Counted from the stretch's first letter, positions 1-9,386 are shown. The stretch: 39,227 nt of DNA from an uncultured Opitutales bacterium (GCA_944389315.1 CALXLX010000025.1:1-39227), one strand, 5' to 3'. Program-made: numbers and translations. Notes: a model not told the origin generated them from the sequence alone.

Positions 1-2
1 AG

Positions 3-2612
3 TCTGTGGAGATAGATCTTTCGCCTACGAATCCGTACACGATATCCGAAGGCAAACTTCTGAGAATAACGTCCGTAAAGCAGAATGGCCCCCGCTCTTT
101 GGCGCTTAAGTTTTCCAACGGGGCAAAGGGCGTGCTTGAATTGCCCAAGAACGGCCAGTATGCGCGCATGGACATAAGCTACGACGTCGAGGACGAAGGC
201 TTTTATTCCTTCGGCATTTTGGCGAACAACAAGGTGCAAAGGAAAGAGGTAAAATCGTCGTTCTTGCCCACGATATATCAGGGCAAGCGTCTCATGCGCG
301 AGCCAAAGATGGTTTCCACGCTGATAGTATCGCAGCCACTGTCGATAATAGGGAGCAACCAGAACGGCATAGACACCACCTCCGGCGTTACGGCAAATCC
401 GAAGATGCTGCCCTTTGAATGGAGCAGGCACGGTACTTCGAGATACGGTTTCAGCCTTTCAAATCCGGATGCCGTTCCGCAGACGGCGGTTTTCCAGCCC
501 ATACTCGGGGGTGTGGATTCTTACAAGAAGCTGGATCAGACGCTGGTGGCGTCGTTCTATCTGCTCAACGTCGCGGGAGACTGGCGCGACGCTTTGGAAC
601 TTGCCAATGAGAAGATCTTCGCCGGTTCCGCAATGAGGGAGCCGTACGACACCTCTTTCTCAGACGCGGTAAACAACATAGCCCTGTATTTGAAGGACGG
701 CGTGCACAGCGGCTGGAGCGCAATGCACAAGGCCCGCTGGAACATAGAAGGCTACGATCTTGCGACAACGGCCTCGCCCATGGCCGAGATAGAGGCCGCC
801 CTGCTTATGGACGACGAGGAATACTATAAGAACTACGCCTTGCCGACCATAGAGTACACTCTCTCGAGAAAGAGCTCGCACTTTGCCATAGCTCCCGAGA
901 CTAACGAGGGCTACGGTAAGAAGCTCTACGAGCTGTCCGTTCCTTCCCAGATGTGGACTTGCGACTATTACGCCGGCTTGAACGCCCTGATTGGAGCCAA
1001 GAACCCGTGGCTGGTGAACGATTTTGTCAAAAATCCGGACGGCACATTTAGATTTTCCAACAGGATAAGCTACGGCAGGATTCCCAAATGGTCCTACCTT
1101 TTGGGCTGCTATTTGGCGGATCCTACTCCGGAACTTTTGGAGGAGATAAAGAAAAACGCCGATGCATGGCTCGAGACAACCTTCAAATCTTCCCCGAGCA
1201 ACGAGCCTAATCTGGTTTCCTTCATAAACTCGGGCCTCTATCCGTACTGGTGGTATCTGCCCGATTTGTACGAGCTTACGGGGGACAAGAAATATCTCGA
1301 TTACGCGGACAAAGGCGCGTTCTATTCTCTCTCCAGCCTTTGGAACTGGCCGACTCCGCCTGAGGGCGATGTTGTCATAAATGAGGGCGGCATGGCAAGG
1401 GGAGTCAGCACCATGTGGTGGCGCGGAAGGGAGCGCCACAGGGTGGGGTATGAGAACCAGGCGTCGGCGCGCAAGTTGCTCTCGAAAGCGGGGGTGAAGA
1501 GAATAGAGCCCTTCCTGCTGCCCGAAAAGACTGTTCCGGCGATGAAAGTCTCGAGGATAGGAATAGGGATAGAGCAGCACTCGACTTATATAGGTTCGTG
1601 CTCCAACATACTCATGCCCAGCTGGGCTGCTGAGATGCTCAGGGTCTATAAAAATAACGGCCGCGACATTCTCTTGAAATTCTCGCGCCACACTATAATA
1701 GGCCGATATGCAAACTTCCTCGGCTACTATATACAGGACTTCACCGACGTCCAGCACGACCCGGATTATCCCGTGGTCGGGCCCGATTCCACGAGCTTCT
1801 ACTACCACCATGCGCCCTGCCATTTTTCGCAGAGCGTAGACTATCTGGTATCCCAGCTCGAGGTCGCCACAAAGGACAAGATAAAGTTCCCCTACATGCG
1901 CCAACAGGGCTATGTATGGTTTACGGACAGAATCTTCGGCCTGCCGGGCGAAGTCTTTGGCGAGAAGGGCTGCAGGCCGCTCATCAGCAAGACGGCGGTG
2001 CGCCCCGACACTCCGAAGGTCAGCACGTTCTTCGCGCGGGGCAGGAGCTCCGTTTGGGTGATACTCCTAAACGACTCGGTCTCTCCGGTGGAGACTTCTT
2101 TGACCTTCGACCAGTCGGACAAGATGTTCGACGGGGTTGCCGGCAACGCGGACATAGAAGTCTTCGATACCGACGGCAACAAGCTTGCCCAGACTTTGAA
2201 GTTCTTCGGGGATAAAACGGTGAAAATTCCCGCCCAGAAGGTGCTCGCGCTGCGCATACCCGCGGCCGAGAAGGACGTGTTCCCGCAGGCGGCTCCGCTC
2301 TCGGAGGGCGGCCATGTCAAGATAGAGAACTTCGCGGAAGGCTGGGGAGATTTGCACGCATTCCGCATACGCTCGCCCTTCGGCAAGGATTCCCTGTTCG
2401 TGATTCTCACGGGGGCCTACGGCAAGGAGAACGCCAAGATAAAATTGTCCTTCGGCGGCGCCCGCGCGGGCACGGAGATTACGAGGGCGGAGTATCCCTT
2501 TGAAATCTCCGTCTATCCGATTCCCATGGACGAGGATATGACGTTCAACGTCTCGGTTTACGAGGCGGGCAAGCTCGTCAAAAAGTCCGAAGAGATTTCT
2601 ATAAAGAAATAG
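3..2612 (+). CDS. Large secreted-type protein of unknown family, 5' end outside window
   Basis: The reading frame is open from the first bases of the window. The visible 869 codons align along their whole length with residues from about 283 onward of the next gene, so roughly 280 N-terminal residues (signal peptide and an N-terminal beta-rich domain) probably lie upstream. A GTG at base 6 could be mistaken for the start, but the homology argues against it. Shared landmarks include YPYWWYLPDLYELT, an aromatic SLWNWP segment, a YHHAPC motif near an FS[RQ]-type stretch, RQQGYVWFT, and a C-terminal AEGWGD-HAFRIRSPFGKDSL block. The aromatic- and His-rich centre resembles helical-toroid polysaccharide-active enzymes, but I recognise no catalytic motif and assign no activity. 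A strong terminator follows at 2627, so it probably ends a transcription unit. Confidence 0.8.
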   Translation, partial: SVEIDLSPTNPYTISEGKLLRITSVKQNGPRSLALKFSNGAKGVLELPKNGQYARMDISYDVEDEGFYSFGILANNKVQRKEVKSSFLPTIYQGKRLMREPKMVSTLIVSQPLSIIGSNQNGIDTTSGVTANPKMLPFEWSRHGTSRYGFSLSNPDAVPQTAVFQPILGGVDSYKKLDQTLVASFYLLNVAGDWRDALELANEKIFAGSAMREPYDTSFSDAVNNIALYLKDGVHSGWSAMHKARWNIEGYDLATTASPMAEIEAALLMDDEEYYKNYALPTIEYTLSRKSSHFAIAPETNEGYGKKLYELSVPSQMWTCDYYAGLNALIGAKNPWLVNDFVKNPDGTFRFSNRISYGRIPKWSYLLGCYLADPTPELLEEIKKNADAWLETTFKSSPSNEPNLVSFINSGLYPYWWYLPDLYELTGDKKYLDYADKGAFYSLSSLWNWPTPPEGDVVINEGGMARGVSTMWWRGRERHRVGYENQASARKLLSKAGVKRIEPFLLPEKTVPAMKVSRIGIGIEQHSTYIGSCSNILMPSWAAEMLRVYKNNGRDILLKFSRHTIIGRYANFLGYYIQDFTDVQHDPDYPVVGPDSTSFYYHHAPCHFSQSVDYLVSQLEVATKDKIKFPYMRQQGYVWFTDRIFGLPGEVFGEKGCRPLISKTAVRPDTPKVSTFFARGRSSVWVILLNDSVSPVETSLTFDQSDKMFDGVAGNADIEVFDTDGNKLAQTLKFFGDKTVKIPAQKVLALRIPAAEKDVFPQAAPLSEGGHVKIENFAEGWGDLHAFRIRSPFGKDSLFVILTGAYGKENAKIKLSFGGARAGTEITRAEYPFEISVYPIPMDEDMTFNVSVYEAGKLVKKSEEISIKK

Positions 2613-2626
2613 AATTGCAGTTTGTC

Positions 2627-2661
2627 GGGGCGGGCGCCGCAAGGCGCGCGCCCCTTTTTTT
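2627..2661 (+). terminator. Rho-independent terminator
   Basis: A GGGGCGGGCGCC arm pairs with GGCGCGCGCCCC around a GCAA tetraloop with one mismatch, followed by seven T. It lies 14 bases after the stop of the first large gene and ends 24 bases before the next one, suggesting the two paralogues are transcribed separately. Confidence 0.88.
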
Positions 2662-2685
2662 AACATCAACAACATCATCACTCAT

Positions 2686-5600
2686 ATGACCCTATCGAAA
2701 ATAACATTTGTCCTTGTTGCCTCTCTTGCGGCGTTCTGCGGAGTTTCGCGGGCCTACGATCTTAAAAACACATATTACGTCGAGGCGGAGCATTTCCAAT
2801 TCTACGGAACGTGGGAGGGTTCTGGGGTAATGGGACAGTCGGTGCTGTTCGCAATGTCTGCGGGCTGCGAGGCCTCTACTGTGATGAGAATCAGGGAGGC
2901 GGGGAAACACTTCGTGTGGGCCCGCTCTATGGACTATGTCAAAAACCAGGGCATAAGGCGCTTTACCATGGGGGTGAACTTCGATATGGAAGCCCTCGGA
3001 GAGGGCGGAAAACACGGCAAGGGAGACGGACTATATTGGGAGAAACTCGGCGCGGCGGACTTCAATAAGGGGGACAATTTCATAACGCTAAAGAGCACAA
3101 CCGCATTCCCGAGGGTAGACGCCATACTCATTACGAAGGACGAGACTTTCGACCCTAATGTTGCGCTTCAGGAGGCGTCTATCAGAAGGGCTACAAGATT
3201 TACTCCGTATTTGCACTATTTTGAGCCCAAGTCGGACTCTTTTCTGCCGGATATGCTGAGCGCAAAGGCCGATTCCTCGACAAAGCCCGTGAAAATCTCA
3301 AATCCGGCGCTGTCCGTCGAGTTTATACCATATAAGACTTCCGACGGCAAAAGGGCCTTTGTAAGGAAAGTGTCTTACGGAGATGCGCAGTTCTCACGCA
3401 AGTACTTCGACGAGTGCCTGAGCGTATCCTACTCACCGGATGTCGAAGCCATAGATGTGCGCTACGAGATAAAGTGGAAGCCGTCGAGGGGCACTTTGCT
3501 TGTCAATGTGGGGTCTGATACTTTCGAGACTCCGGCGTCGTCGGAAAACAGGTTTGCGGCGGGCAAAAATACTTTTATGAGGCCTGTAAGCGTGGAGAAG
3601 CTGTCGCCACGCTCGGTGAAACTTCTTTACGAGGACGGCTCCGAGGCCGTATATACGCTCGATAAGCAAAAGCCCTGGGCGAAATTCGACGTGAGCGTTC
3701 CGGTAAAGGACGACGGCATGTATTCTGTAGCGCTGTTTTCGGGGTCGGCTACAAAGAGGGAGGACTTGCTCTTCACCCTTATGCCGCCTTCGTACCAGGG
3801 GGTCCGCACAATGAAGGAGGCGGCGGTCCTCGGAAACAGAATAATGAGCCAGCCCATATCTTTGATAGAAACCAAGCTCGGGGAAAATTCGTCGCTGACT
3901 AGCGGGGTTGTGGCGGATCCGACGAGTTTCGGCGTGCACGAATGGTCGGTCAATACGGGCGGGTCTGTGTGCGGATTTTCCCTGGTCTCCCCGCGCGGGC
4001 TTGTGCAGCCTTCCATATGTTCGCCCGTACTCGGTGGCAGGGATTCGGCCTTCAAGGCGGGGGACAAAATAAAAAGATCCTGGTATGTGCTGGATATGCG
4101 CGGAGACTGGACGGAGGCCCTCTCCGAGATAAACTCCTCCCTCTACGGAGCCTCATATCTGCGTGAGCCGCAGGAGGCGTCGTTGTCGGACGCGGCGGCC
4201 AACATGATAGAATATTTGAAGTCCGAGGAAATCAGCGGTTTTTCACAAAGGCACAAGGGCAGGTGGAATATAGAGCATATAAATTCCGTCACGGTGTCCG
4301 CGCCTCTTGCGGAGCTTTCGGCGGCGCTGCTTTCGGACGACGAGGAATATTACTCGCGCATAGCCCTGCCTACGATAGAATTTACGCTCTCTCGCGCGGA
4401 GCCGCACTTTTCCGTGCAGTTGTGGTCGCAGGTCAAAAACGGGGATTCCCCGTGGATAAAACTGGGGATTTTGTCTCCGTCATATTGGTCGGCGGATTAT
4501 TTCGCGGGGCTGAACAACCTGCTCGGGTTCTCCAATCCGTTTTTTAAGACTCTGTACAAAACAGAGAAGGGCGGGATGCGCTGCGGCAGCAACCTGCCGT
4601 GGACGGTGGATTTGGGCGTGGCTATAGCCGATCCCCAGGAGTCAAAACGCATGGAAAGCGTCGTCAAGGGAGCCCGCAAATGGATAAATACGGCGTTTTT
4701 TAACCGTTATTACGGCGAACCCCCCGCTATGGGATTTGTAAACTACGGCTTTTATCCCTACTGGTGGTATCTTGTGGACCTCTACGAGATCACCCGCGAC
4801 GAGACCTTCTTAAACTATGCGCGTCTGGGCTCTTATTATACGCTCTCATGCCTATGGAACTGGCCTATGACCGTAATGGGAGATTTTGTCGCCAACAAGG
4901 GCGGCGTGGTTGAGGGCGACTACCATCCGATGTGGCGCGGAGACAAGTTAAGCCGCCTCGGAGAGCCGGAATGTACCAAGAAGAAGGAGGAGTTCTTCAA
5001 GGCGCACCCCGAGGTCAACAAGCGCGACTGGCGCAATACATGGTTTATCGACGAGAAGATTGTCGACGGGCGCAAAATCGCCAGAACGGGGCTGGGCATA
5101 GAGCAGCGCTGGACTTATGTTTTAGGCATTAAGAACTGCAGAAACATAATGATGCCCTCCTGGGCTCCGGAGATGTTGAGGGTTTGGAGGTATTCCGGCG
5201 ACGACATAGTCATGAAGTTCTCGAGGCATTCGCTGGTAGGCAGATACGCGAACTATCCTGGATATTATATCTGCGACTATACGGACGTGATGCATTCTGC
5301 GGACTATCCGTATAAGGGGCCCGACGTGACGAGCTTGTACCACCACCACGCCCCCTGCGCCTTCGCGCATACGGTAGATTATCTGATGGCGCAGATAGAG
5401 GAAAGATCCTCTGGCAAGATAAATTTCCCGTACGTGCGCCAGCAGGGGTATGTGTGGTTTACAAACAGGATATTCGGCAGGCCCGGCGAGGTATTCGGGG
5501 ACAAGAACTGCCGGCCTCTGATATCAAAAGGCGCGGCGGAGCTTGGAACCCCGAAAATCAGCGCCCTCTATGCGAGGGGCAAAGATTTTATCTGGGCAAT

Positions 5601-6141
5601 TTTCCTCAATGATACGGGCTCGGAAATCACCGCGGACCTAAAGCTCAATCCCGGCGACAAGATATTTAAATCTGCCCTAAAAGACTCGAAGATGAAGCTC
5701 TTTAGCGCCGAAGGCAGGGAGCTTGCCGAATACTCCTTCCCCGAGGCAAAGGGCGTTAAGATTCCGGCGCTCGGGCTTGTTGCCATAAAGGTGATGGCGG
5801 AGGAAAAGACGGTATTTCCGGAGCTAAAACCGCTCGAGTCCCAGGCACATATCGAAAAGAAAAAAATAGCCGAAGGGTGGGGGGACATGCACGCCTTTAG
5901 AATACGCTCGCCTTTCGGGAAGGACTCCTTGTATGTAGCACTCACCGCTCCGTTCGACAAGAAGGGGAATGTAAGCATAACTGTGCGCCAGGGGGAAAAG
6001 ACCGTCTCTAAAAAATGCGACATATTCCCCTATGAGTTCAGCGTATATCCTCTGGACATGAATAGCCCCGCAAGCTTTAAGCTCACAATGGAAAGCGGCG
6101 GGAAAAAATATGAATCGGAGGAGTTTTCTTTGGGGAATTGA
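2686..6141 (+). CDS. Large secreted protein of unknown family, paralogue of the preceding gene
   Basis: This 1151-residue protein opens with a clear signal peptide (MTLSKITFVLVASLAAFCGVSRA, cleavage near residue 23). An N-terminal region to about residue 160 begins YYVEAEHFQFYGTW, a pattern of carbohydrate-binding-like beta-sandwich modules that start with an EAE motif. A middle beta-rich stretch follows, then from about residue 283 the region shared with the upstream paralogue: YPYWWYLVDLYEIT, SCLWNWPMT, YHHHAPCAFAHTVDYL, RQQGYVWFT and the C-terminal AEGWGDMHAFRIRSPFGKDS block. I infer an exported protein acting on a polysaccharide, based on architecture only; the enzyme family is not recognised. 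No Shine-Dalgarno sequence is visible before the ATG. A terminator follows at 6162. Confidence 0.85.
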   Translation: MTLSKITFVLVASLAAFCGVSRAYDLKNTYYVEAEHFQFYGTWEGSGVMGQSVLFAMSAGCEASTVMRIREAGKHFVWARSMDYVKNQGIRRFTMGVNFDMEALGEGGKHGKGDGLYWEKLGAADFNKGDNFITLKSTTAFPRVDAILITKDETFDPNVALQEASIRRATRFTPYLHYFEPKSDSFLPDMLSAKADSSTKPVKISNPALSVEFIPYKTSDGKRAFVRKVSYGDAQFSRKYFDECLSVSYSPDVEAIDVRYEIKWKPSRGTLLVNVGSDTFETPASSENRFAAGKNTFMRPVSVEKLSPRSVKLLYEDGSEAVYTLDKQKPWAKFDVSVPVKDDGMYSVALFSGSATKREDLLFTLMPPSYQGVRTMKEAAVLGNRIMSQPISLIETKLGENSSLTSGVVADPTSFGVHEWSVNTGGSVCGFSLVSPRGLVQPSICSPVLGGRDSAFKAGDKIKRSWYVLDMRGDWTEALSEINSSLYGASYLREPQEASLSDAAANMIEYLKSEEISGFSQRHKGRWNIEHINSVTVSAPLAELSAALLSDDEEYYSRIALPTIEFTLSRAEPHFSVQLWSQVKNGDSPWIKLGILSPSYWSADYFAGLNNLLGFSNPFFKTLYKTEKGGMRCGSNLPWTVDLGVAIADPQESKRMESVVKGARKWINTAFFNRYYGEPPAMGFVNYGFYPYWWYLVDLYEITRDETFLNYARLGSYYTLSCLWNWPMTVMGDFVANKGGVVEGDYHPMWRGDKLSRLGEPECTKKKEEFFKAHPEVNKRDWRNTWFIDEKIVDGRKIARTGLGIEQRWTYVLGIKNCRNIMMPSWAPEMLRVWRYSGDDIVMKFSRHSLVGRYANYPGYYICDYTDVMHSADYPYKGPDVTSLYHHHAPCAFAHTVDYLMAQIEERSSGKINFPYVRQQGYVWFTNRIFGRPGEVFGDKNCRPLISKGAAELGTPKISALYARGKDFIWAIFLNDTGSEITADLKLNPGDKIFKSALKDSKMKLFSAEGRELAEYSFPEAKGVKIPALGLVAIKVMAEEKTVFPELKPLESQAHIEKKKIAEGWGDMHAFRIRSPFGKDSLYVALTAPFDKKGNVSITVRQGEKTVSKKCDIFPYEFSVYPLDMNSPASFKLTMESGGKKYESEEFSLGN

Positions 6142-6161
6142 TTCTAAAACCGCCCCCCATT

Positions 6162-6194
6162 ATGCGCCGCCTCTGCCGCGGCGCATTTTTTTTC
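6162..6194 (+). terminator. Rho-independent terminator
   Basis: A perfect 9-bp stem ATGCGCCGC/GCGGCGCAT with a CTCTGCC loop runs into a tract of eight to nine T, 20 bases after the stop of the large secreted gene. Confidence 0.9.
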
Positions 6195-6476
6195 AATATG
6201 CATTTGAAAATTTTTACAGCGGAATGCAATTTCGCTAAAATGCCTCTTTTTTTAAACAAAAATAAAGGGAAGCTGTCTTTGTATATTGCGCGAAGTCTGC
6301 ACAAAAAAGATGTCCTGTGCCTATTATTTACAAAAAAATAAAAAGGAATCCCCGCGGGGAAAATCTGTGTTTTATTTCCTATACTATGTTTTTATTTGGA
6401 AACTAATGCTCTTTTTAGCGGGATTTTCCGGCCTTTTTAAGGTTGGGATTTTTTCAAATAAACCTTTAGAAAAAAA
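6195..6476. other. AT-rich intergenic stretch without a gene
   Basis: Between the terminator and the promoter candidate of the oxidoreductase genes I see only AT-rich sequence with A and T runs. A 12-bp palindrome TCCCCGCGGGGA lies at 6349-6360. No convincing coding region or structured RNA is visible. Confidence 0.5.
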
Positions 6477-6505
6477 TTGACATGGCTTCTTTTTGGTAGA
6501 AGAAT
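6477..6505 (+). promoter_or_regulatory. Candidate sigma-70 type promoter for the Gfo/Idh genes
   Basis: A perfect TTGACA at 6477-6482 is followed after 17 bases by AAGAAT at 6500-6505 (four of six consensus bases). It sits about 100 bases upstream of the first oxidoreductase start, leaving a leader that carries the inverted repeat at 6519. Confidence 0.5.
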
Positions 6506-6518
6506 AAATCCAACTAAA

Positions 6519-6531
6519 TAAACAACGTTTA
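6519..6531. promoter_or_regulatory. Candidate operator, inverted repeat TAAAC-AAC-GTTTA
   Basis: Perfect 5-bp arms around a 3-base centre, placed about 14 bases downstream of the candidate -10 element, where a repressor would block transcription. The AACGTT core recalls LacI-family operators. No regulator gene for it lies in the window. Confidence 0.3.
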
Positions 6532-6608
6532 CGGGGAACTTCGGATTGTGCCAGTCCGGTGAATTTGCACCCCTGTAATAAAAGAAAGAATACATGGGAG
6601 GAATATGT

Positions 6609-7994
6609 ATGGATATAATATCTCGCAGAAACTTCTTGAAAGGCGCTGCCGCTCTCGGCGGAATGGCTATGCTGCCGGCATGCGCGTCAAAACCGAAAGT
6701 TGGGGCGGATCTAAACGGCAAGCTTAATGTGGCCGTTGTTGGCGTCGGCGGGCGCGGGTCTGCCGCGGTGAAGGAGTTTGGCACCAAAGGCGGCGGAAGG
6801 ATAAACCTCATCGCCTTTTGCGATGTGGACGACGCCACGGCGGCGGCTTCGGGAAACTATAAGAAATATCCGAATGTCGCAAGGTTTAAGGACTACCGCG
6901 TGATGCTCGACAAGATGGACTCCCAGATAGACGCCGTTGCGGTCTGCACGCCGGACCACATGCACTATCCGATAGCCATGTGGGCGATAGCCAAGGGCAA
7001 GCACGTCTATTTGGAAAAGCCCCTGTGCCGCACCATATGGGAGTGCCGGGAAATTCAAAAGGCGGCGAAAGAGGCAGGCGTTCTCACGCAGATGGGCAAC
7101 CAGGGCCATACGTTTGACGGCTGGCGCACGATAAAGGAATGGTACGACGCGGGCATACTCGGAGACATAAAAGAGGTCTATCAGTGGACGAGCCGTCCGT
7201 TCTGGCCGCAGGGCAATCTGCCGGTTCCGCAGGAGCAGCCAGTTCCCAATACGCTGGATTACCATTTATGGCTCGGCGTGGCGCCGTACCAGCCCTACAA
7301 CAAGATAATGCTGCCCTTCAACTGGCGCGGCATGAAGAATTTTGGAACGGGAAACATAGGCGACATGGGTTGCCACTATATGGACGTTCCTTACAGCGCT
7401 TTCGATTTGGGGTATCCGTCTTTGGTATCGAGCGCGGCATCCGCGGACAACGACATGTACTGGCCGCACGACGCCTCCATAGTTTACGATTTCCCCGCCA
7501 AGGGCAAGAGGGGGCCGGTGAAGCTTTACTGGTACGACGGCGGCAGAAAGCCCAAGCACATAGACGGTGTCGACCAGGCGTGGCTGGATAATCCCCAGAA
7601 CAAGGAGTGCACCGTGATAGTGGGAACTAAAAATATTGCCACTTGCGGCACATACGGCGACAAGCCGATGATAATCCCACGCGCGAAAATGGTGGAGCTG
7701 AAGAAGTCCAACGCGCTTCCGGCGCCTTCGATGCAGCGCTACACGGAAGGCCCGCATCTCAACTGGGCGTTCTCGATACTCGACGGCAAGCAGCCGGTTT
7801 CCAATTTCGACTATGCTGCGCCCTTTGCGCAGGTTGCTCTTTTGGGAATGGCCTCTATCGCGGCGAGGTCTCCTTTGGCTTTTGATCCTGTGGCCTTCAC
7901 CTTTACGAACAACCCGTCGGCAGACAAGTATCTGTCGTCTTTGTACGAGTACAAAAAGGAGTTCCTGCCGTACGCGAAAAATGCGAATGCGTAG
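6609..7994 (+). CDS. Gfo/Idh/MocA family oxidoreductase, Tat-exported lipoprotein
   Basis: The protein begins MDIISRRNFLKGAAALGG, a twin-arginine signal (RRNFLK), and continues MLPACAS, where Cys25 fits a lipobox. The mature protein is therefore expected to be folded with its nucleotide cofactor, exported and lipid-anchored. An NAD(P)-binding Rossmann motif VAVVGVGGRGSAA lies near residues 41-53, TPDHMHYP near 114-121 and the family EKP motif at 136-138. The family oxidises or reduces sugars and cyclitols; the substrate is not readable. I chose the ATG at 6609 because GGAGG at 6597-6601 lies 7 bases upstream; an in-frame ATG at 6594 overlaps this ribosome site. Its tandem paralogue follows after 27 bases, so they form one operon. 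Confidence 0.88.
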   Translation: MDIISRRNFLKGAAALGGMAMLPACASKPKVGADLNGKLNVAVVGVGGRGSAAVKEFGTKGGGRINLIAFCDVDDATAAASGNYKKYPNVARFKDYRVMLDKMDSQIDAVAVCTPDHMHYPIAMWAIAKGKHVYLEKPLCRTIWECREIQKAAKEAGVLTQMGNQGHTFDGWRTIKEWYDAGILGDIKEVYQWTSRPFWPQGNLPVPQEQPVPNTLDYHLWLGVAPYQPYNKIMLPFNWRGMKNFGTGNIGDMGCHYMDVPYSAFDLGYPSLVSSAASADNDMYWPHDASIVYDFPAKGKRGPVKLYWYDGGRKPKHIDGVDQAWLDNPQNKECTVIVGTKNIATCGTYGDKPMIIPRAKMVELKKSNALPAPSMQRYTEGPHLNWAFSILDGKQPVSNFDYAAPFAQVALLGMASIAARSPLAFDPVAFTFTNNPSADKYLSSLYEYKKEFLPYAKNANA

Positions 7995-8021
7995 ACTGTT
8001 TCAATCCAAATATAAAAAAAT

Positions 8022-9386
8022 ATGAAATACGAACTAAATAGGAGACAGTTCCTCAAGGGCGCCGCGGCTCTCGGCGGTTTGGCGATGTTGCCGGCCTGCG
8101 CTTCGGCGCCTAAAAAGGGAGCTGATTTAAACGGCAAATTAAATGTTGCCATAGTTGGTCCGGGCGGCCGTGGGTCTGCGGCGGTCAAGGAGTTCGGTTC
8201 GGATCCGAAGGTTCAGATAGTGGCATTCTGCGATGTCGACGATGTCCGCGCCGCAGGAGCCTACAATAAGTTCCCGAATGTTCCGCGTTTCAAAGACTAC
8301 CGCGTGATGATGGACAAAATGGGCAAGGACATAGACGCCGTGGCGGTTTGCACGCCCGACCATATGCACTATCCCATTTCCCTCTGGGCCATAGCAAACG
8401 GTAAGCATGTTTATTGCGAGAAACCTCTTTGCCGCACGATGTGGGAGTGCAACGATTTGCAGAAAGCCGCCGCGAAGGCGGGCGTATTTACGCAGATGGG
8501 CAACCAGGGGCATACCTTCGACGGTTGGAGGCAGATTCGCGAGTGGTACGAGGCCGGCATACTCGGCGAGATAAAGGAGATATACCACTGGACGGACAGG
8601 CCCCATGTGTTCTGGCCGCAGGGAGACTTGGCCATGCCCGCAGGGCAGCCCGTCCCCGCTACGCTCGATTACGATTTATGGCTCGGCGTGGCGCCGTACC
8701 AGCCCTACAATAACGCGTTTGTGCCCTTCAAATGGCGCGGCCTGCGCAATTACGGCACGGGCGCCATAGGTGACATGGCCTGCCACTTCATGGATGTGCC
8801 CTACAGCGCATTCGATTTGGGCTATCCGTCTTTGGTCACGGCAAAGTGCACGAAGTTCAACAATTACAGCTGGCCTTCTGCTGCCACCATAGTTTACGAC
8901 TTCCCCGCCAAAGGCAAGAGGGGCCCGATAAAGCTCTATTGGTACGACGGGTATCGCAAGCCCAGAAACGTCGAGCGCGTGGAGCAGTCCTTCATAGACG
9001 ACAAGCGCAACAGCAACTGCACGATAATAGTCGGCACCAAGCAGACTGCAAGCTGCGGAACATACGGTGAAAAGCCCATGATACATCCGAGGGCGAAGAT
9101 GGTCGAGCTTGTAAAGGCCAAGGCTCTGCCGGATCCGTATATTCCCAGAATCGCGGGCGGCCCGCACCGCAACTGGGCGCATTCGATACTCGAGGGCAGG
9201 CAGCCTGTCTCGAATTTCGACTATGCCGCCCCGTTTACGGAAGTCGCGCTCTTGGGCACTATTGCAATGCTTGCGCAGCAGCCCTTGCAGTACGACCCTG
9301 AAACCATGACATTCCCGAACTGCCCCGAGGCAGACAAGTACGTCAAGAGCCTCTACGCATACCGCAAGGAGTTCCTCCCCTCGTAG
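8022..9386 (+). CDS. Gfo/Idh/MocA family oxidoreductase, Tat-exported lipoprotein (second copy)
   Basis: This 454-residue protein closely resembles its upstream neighbour over its full length. It has the same twin-arginine segment (NRRQFLKGAAALGG), a lipobox-like LPACAS, a VAIVGPGGRGSAA nucleotide-binding motif, TPDHMHYP and CEKPLCR. Differences cluster in segments likely to line the substrate pocket, for example DRPHVFWPQGDLAMPAG and the stretch after AKGKRGP, so the two copies may handle different sugars or opposite half-reactions. That is inference. No Shine-Dalgarno sequence precedes this ATG, while the first copy has a strong one. Both would act outside the cytoplasmic membrane. The operon ends at the hairpins beginning at 9410. 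Confidence 0.88.
   Translation: MKYELNRRQFLKGAAALGGLAMLPACASAPKKGADLNGKLNVAIVGPGGRGSAAVKEFGSDPKVQIVAFCDVDDVRAAGAYNKFPNVPRFKDYRVMMDKMGKDIDAVAVCTPDHMHYPISLWAIANGKHVYCEKPLCRTMWECNDLQKAAAKAGVFTQMGNQGHTFDGWRQIREWYEAGILGEIKEIYHWTDRPHVFWPQGDLAMPAGQPVPATLDYDLWLGVAPYQPYNNAFVPFKWRGLRNYGTGAIGDMACHFMDVPYSAFDLGYPSLVTAKCTKFNNYSWPSAATIVYDFPAKGKRGPIKLYWYDGYRKPRNVERVEQSFIDDKRNSNCTIIVGTKQTASCGTYGEKPMIHPRAKMVELVKAKALPDPYIPRIAGGPHRNWAHSILEGRQPVSNFDYAAPFTEVALLGTIAMLAQQPLQYDPETMTFPNCPEADKYVKSLYAYRKEFLPS

Noticed and set aside
660..1904. 414-codon open frame on the minus strand inside the first large gene
   Set aside because: It is antisense to a gene with a convincing paralogue and has no recognisable domain; biased codon use on the other strand explains the long frame.
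6349..6360. Palindrome TCCCCGCGGGGA as an operator
   Set aside because: Self-complementary G/C run in AT-rich DNA about 120 bases from the promoter; no supporting second copy.
6609..9386. Tandem oxidoreductase genes as an assembly duplication
   Set aside because: The two copies differ at many amino-acid positions, in their insert lengths and in their start contexts.
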